Assembly: GCA_965230425.1 (NCBI GenBank) | Contig: CBDDKW010000003.1 | Location: 186,001 to 250,000 of the forward strand | Length of the DNA stretch: 64,000 bases | Reading direction: 5' to 3' | Origin: CBDDKW01 sp965230425 | GTDB lineage: Bacteria; Pseudomonadota; Gammaproteobacteria; UBA1113 | In this document: in pieces, positions 61,395 to 64,000 of the stretch | Layout: every line of letters begins with the position of its first letter | Position numbering within the stretch: the stretch's first letter is position 1 | Position numbers and translations under genes: made by a program | Notes under the pieces: generated by a model | The model's database searches: none | The model's input: the letters and a program-made list of their open reading frames with translations, nothing else | Told to the model about the DNA's origin: nothing

Positions 61395-63199
61395 TTTTCC
61401 TTTCCAACATTTAATACAGCTAAAAACGCAGCCTGTGGGATTTCCACCCGCCCCACTTGCTTCATACGTTTCTTCCCTGCTTTTTGTTTCTCTAAAAGTT
61501 TACGTTTACGTGATATATCACCACCATAACATTTTGCCGTTACATTTTTACGTAAGGCTTTAACTGTCTGGCGTGAAATAATTTGTGAGCCAATGGCTGC
61601 TTGAATGGCCACATCAAACATTTGTCTTGGGATTAATTCGCGCATTTTCTCTGTAAGAGCACGGCCACGAAATTGAGCATGGTCACGATGCACAATGCTC
61701 GCTAAGGCATCTACCTTTTCCCCATTAATCAGTACATCTAACTTCACTAACTTCGCTTCTTGAAAACGAGTAAAGTGATAATCCAAGGAAGCATAGCCTC
61801 GACTTGCGGATTTCAAACGATCGAAGAAATCTAAGACTACTTCATTCATGGGTAATTCATAAGTGATAGAGACCTGCTGTCCCAAGTACAGCATTTTTGT
61901 TTGCACACCACGCTTTTCTACGGCAAGTGTAATCACTGCACCAACAAACTCTTGTGGTACGAGGATGTTGGCTTCAACAATAGGTTCACGAATTTCAGTA
62001 ATCTCACCAGGAGAAGGTAATTTAGCAGGATTATCTACGTAGACAATCTCACCTTTATGATTAACAACTTCATAGATAACCGTCGGAGCCGTGGTGATTA
62101 AATCAAGATCATATTCTCGCTCTAAACGCTCTTGCACGATTTCCATGTGCAACATTCCCAAAAACCCACAGCGGAAACCAAAACCTAAGGCTTCTGAAGA
62201 TTCAGGTTCGTAAAATAAAGCTGAATCATTTAACTGTAACTTTGCCAATGCATCACGAAAATCTTCGTAATCATCCGCACTCACAGGGAATAGCCCGGCA
62301 AAAACCTTTGGCTGGACTTTTTGGAAGCCGGCGAGGGCTGTTTGTGCACCTTGCTTCGCATGGGTAATGGTGTCACCTACTGGTGCGCCGTGAATATCTT
62401 TAATGCCAGCAATCACAAACCCTACTTCACCGGCTGATAAACACCCAGTATCATCAGGTTTTGGAGTAAAGATCCCCACTTTGGTCACTTCATGCTCGCG
62501 CCCGGTGGACATAATTTTAATGCGTTCACGATGGCGCAATACTCCTTGTTTAATACGTACTAAAGATACCACACCGAGGTAACTGTCGAACCAAGAGTCG
62601 ATGATTAAGGCTTGCAATGGTGCATTCACATCACCTTCGGGGGCTGGAATTTGTTGTACTAAGGCTTCTAACAATTCACTCACACCCAAGCCTGTTTTAG
62701 CGCTCACATGTAAGGCATGTTGTGCGTCTAAACCAATAATTTCTTCGATTTCCTGGGTCACTCGCTCTGGCTCAGCCTGGGGTAAGTCAATTTTATTGAG
62801 CACGGGTAGGACTTCTAAACCTTGCTCAATAGCAGTGTAACAAACAGCAACGGTCTGGGCTTCGACACCCTGCCCTGCATCCACTACGAGTAACGCCCCT
62901 TCACAGGCGGCTAAAGAACGAGACACTTCATAAGAAAAATCCACATGCCCAGGCGTATCAATAAAATTAAGTTGATAGGTATGGCCATCACTGGCCTTAT
63001 AGTTCAAAGTGACACTTTGGGCTTTAATGGTAATCCCGCGCTCACGCTCAATATCCATTGAGTCTAACACTTGAGCTTCCATTTCACGATCACTCAAACC
63101 ACCACAGGCTTGGATGAAGCGGTCGGATAAGGTGGATTTACCATGATCAATATGAGCAATAATGGAAAAATTGCGGATGTGTTGCATTGTTTTTGTCAC
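61391..63199 (-). CDS. lepA: Elongation factor 4 (LepA)
   Basis: Translational GTPase that back-translocates or helps 30S assembly. The 602-aa protein has G1 (IIAHIDHGKST), G3 (DTPGHVDF), G4 (NKIDLP), and the C-terminal KCYGGDISRKRKLLEKQK, which is diagnostic of LepA. It stands between rpoE and lepB. Confidence 0.97.
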   Translation of the reverse strand: MTKTMQHIRNFSIIAHIDHGKSTLSDRFIQACGGLSDREMEAQVLDSMDIERERGITIKAQSVTLNYKASDGHTYQLNFIDTPGHVDFSYEVSRSLAACEGALLVVDAGQGVEAQTVAVCYTAIEQGLEVLPVLNKIDLPQAEPERVTQEIEEIIGLDAQHALHVSAKTGLGVSELLEALVQQIPAPEGDVNAPLQALIIDSWFDSYLGVVSLVRIKQGVLRHRERIKIMSTGREHEVTKVGIFTPKPDDTGCLSAGEVGFVIAGIKDIHGAPVGDTITHAKQGAQTALAGFQKVQPKVFAGLFPVSADDYEDFRDALAKLQLNDSALFYEPESSEALGFGFRCGFLGMLHMEIVQERLEREYDLDLITTAPTVIYEVVNHKGEIVYVDNPAKLPSPGEITEIREPIVEANILVPQEFVGAVITLAVEKRGVQTKMLYLGQQVSITYELPMNEVVLDFFDRLKSASRGYASLDYHFTRFQEAKLVKLDVLINGEKVDALASIVHRDHAQFRGRALTEKMRELIPRQMFDVAIQAAIGSQIISRQTVKALRKNVTAKCYGGDISRKRKLLEKQKAGKKRMKQVGRVEIPQAAFLAVLNVGKEK

Positions 63200-63292
63200 G
63201 TATCGGATACCTACCTAGCCAAGTGCTTACTGATTTTAGGCGGCAATTTTAGCGGATTTTGTTAAGAAATGATACGGTAGTTGGATAAAAGC

Positions 63293-63877
63293 TCAATCTT
63301 CATCGCCTTGATGCATTTTGAACAATTTCTTTTCAAGCACCTCGCGCGCTCGGTAAATCCGTGACCGTACTGTGCCTACAGGACAACCCATCACATCCGC
63401 AATGTCATCATAACTGAAACCTTCAATTTCGCGCAAAATTAAGGCGACTCGTAACTCCTCTGGCAAGGCATCTAAGGTATCAAAAACACCATCCTCCACT
63501 TGGTCACGAATCATCATTCGTTCGGGGGAGTTTAATTCTCGCAAAGCGCTGCGACCAACGGATTGTTCAATTAACTCATAATCAATATCCGTGTGTGGTG
63601 GGCGCCGCTCTTGATGGATCAGATAATTTTTTGCGGTATTGATGGTGACACGGTATAACCAGGTATAAAAAGCACTTTCACCACGAAAATTAGGTAATGC
63701 TCGGAACACTTTAATGAATACTTCTTGGGTCACATCTAGAGCTTCAGATGGATCTTTCACATAACGGCTGACTAATTTAGTGACTTTTAATTGATAGCGC
63801 ACCAATAGCAGATTAAATGCCGTCTGATCTCCCTCTTGGGCTTGCTTAATTAGCTCAGCTTCATCTTTATCCGTCAT
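63293..63877 (-). CDS. rpoE: RNA polymerase sigma-E factor
   Basis: ECF sigma factor for envelope stress. The product (194 aa from the ATG at 63877) has region 2 (QEVFIKVFRALPNFRGESAF) and region 4 (LPEELRVALILREIEGFSY, then GTVRSRIYRAREVL). The ATG is preceded by GGAG and is preferred over the GTG at 63898. In E. coli rseA, rseB and rseC follow rpoE; here lepA follows at once and no anti-sigma gene is seen in the window. Confidence 0.93.
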   Translation of the reverse strand: MTDKDEAELIKQAQEGDQTAFNLLLVRYQLKVTKLVSRYVKDPSEALDVTQEVFIKVFRALPNFRGESAFYTWLYRVTINTAKNYLIHQERRPPHTDIDYELIEQSVGRSALRELNSPERMMIRDQVEDGVFDTLDALPEELRVALILREIEGFSYDDIADVMGCPVGTVRSRIYRAREVLEKKLFKMHQGDED

Positions 63878-64000
63878 AGAGAGGGCTCCATCGTGCACGG
63901 TGGATGATTGATGAATACCAGCAACTGCCTATATGCCGCTTTATGAACCCCATCATTGACTAGACATACAGCTCTTTTATGAGGATGGCTGAACAAATCC
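63878..64000. other. Leader region of rpoE at the window edge
   Basis: The last 123 bp hold the rpoE ribosome binding site and presumably its promoter. No clear -35/-10 pair and no other gene start were recognised; the region is cut by the window. Confidence 0.4.

Overview
The window is a contiguous piece of an AT-rich gammaproteobacterial chromosome (about 40 % G+C by eye). The gene orders are classical for the class: bamB-der, mlaFEDCB-ibaG-murA divergent from kdsDC-lptCAB-rpoN-hpf, queA...tgt-yajC-secDF, and rpoE-lepA-lepB-rnc. Several features point to a host-associated member of the Legionellales: an IcmD/DotP-like small membrane protein of Dot/Icm (type IVB) secretion systems, an EexN-like lipoprotein, and two large coiled-coil proteins (1410 and 733 aa) of the kind seen among effectors. 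The order-level placement is an inference. No rRNA gene, CRISPR array, prophage or transposase was seen.

Layout. 1-6950: der (cut by the window edge), bamB, yfgM, hisS, rodZ-like, pilF, rlmN and ndk, all on the minus strand. 6999-11498: a strong hairpin terminator, the first copy of an unusual cruciform repeat, and the 1410-aa coiled-coil gene. 11706-14562: iscA, a degenerate iscU-like gene, iscS and trmJ. 14773-16210: suhB and a DUF4160/DUF2442 pair with its own promoter. 16227-23043: secF, secD, yajC, tgt, queH and queA. 23181-26204: an island with the 5' half of a tRNA-Leu gene at one end, a type II restriction-modification cassette in the middle, and at the other end a complete tRNA-Leu gene split by a 275-nt group I intron. 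26436-31267: a DUF945 protein, a Sel1/SPOR lipoprotein, the EexN-like/IcmD-like pair and an alpha/beta hydrolase. 31353-35659: the 733-aa membrane coiled-coil protein with tandem heptads, and a hipA-hipB type toxin-antitoxin operon preceded by five palindromic operators spaced 40-41 bp apart. 35672-39966: two pseudopilins flanking cruciform copy 2, a frameshifted pilR, and pilS. 40117-51771: nadE, glnB, bamD, rluD, pgeF, a degP/degQ protease, a Nif3 protein, murA, ibaG and the mla lipid-transport operon. 51900-52435: a second DUF2442/DUF4160 pair. 52603-58062: Kdo and LPS transport genes, rpoN and hpf. 58137-63877: rnc, a DUF4845 gene, a tandem 174-bp repeat with cruciform copy 3, two complete lepB paralogues, lepA and rpoE.

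Much of the housekeeping content serves the cell envelope (Bam, Lpt, Mla, Kdo, MurA, Sec, signal peptidase, DegP, sigma E), together with translation and tRNA or rRNA modification. The accessory content sits in the intergenic joints of this backbone. The most unusual items are the group I intron in tRNA-Leu beside a truncated tRNA-Leu, the three-copy cruciform repeat whose arms co-vary or are locus-specific, the phased operator array, a PII protein lacking Tyr51, and the orphan Dot/Icm-like gene.
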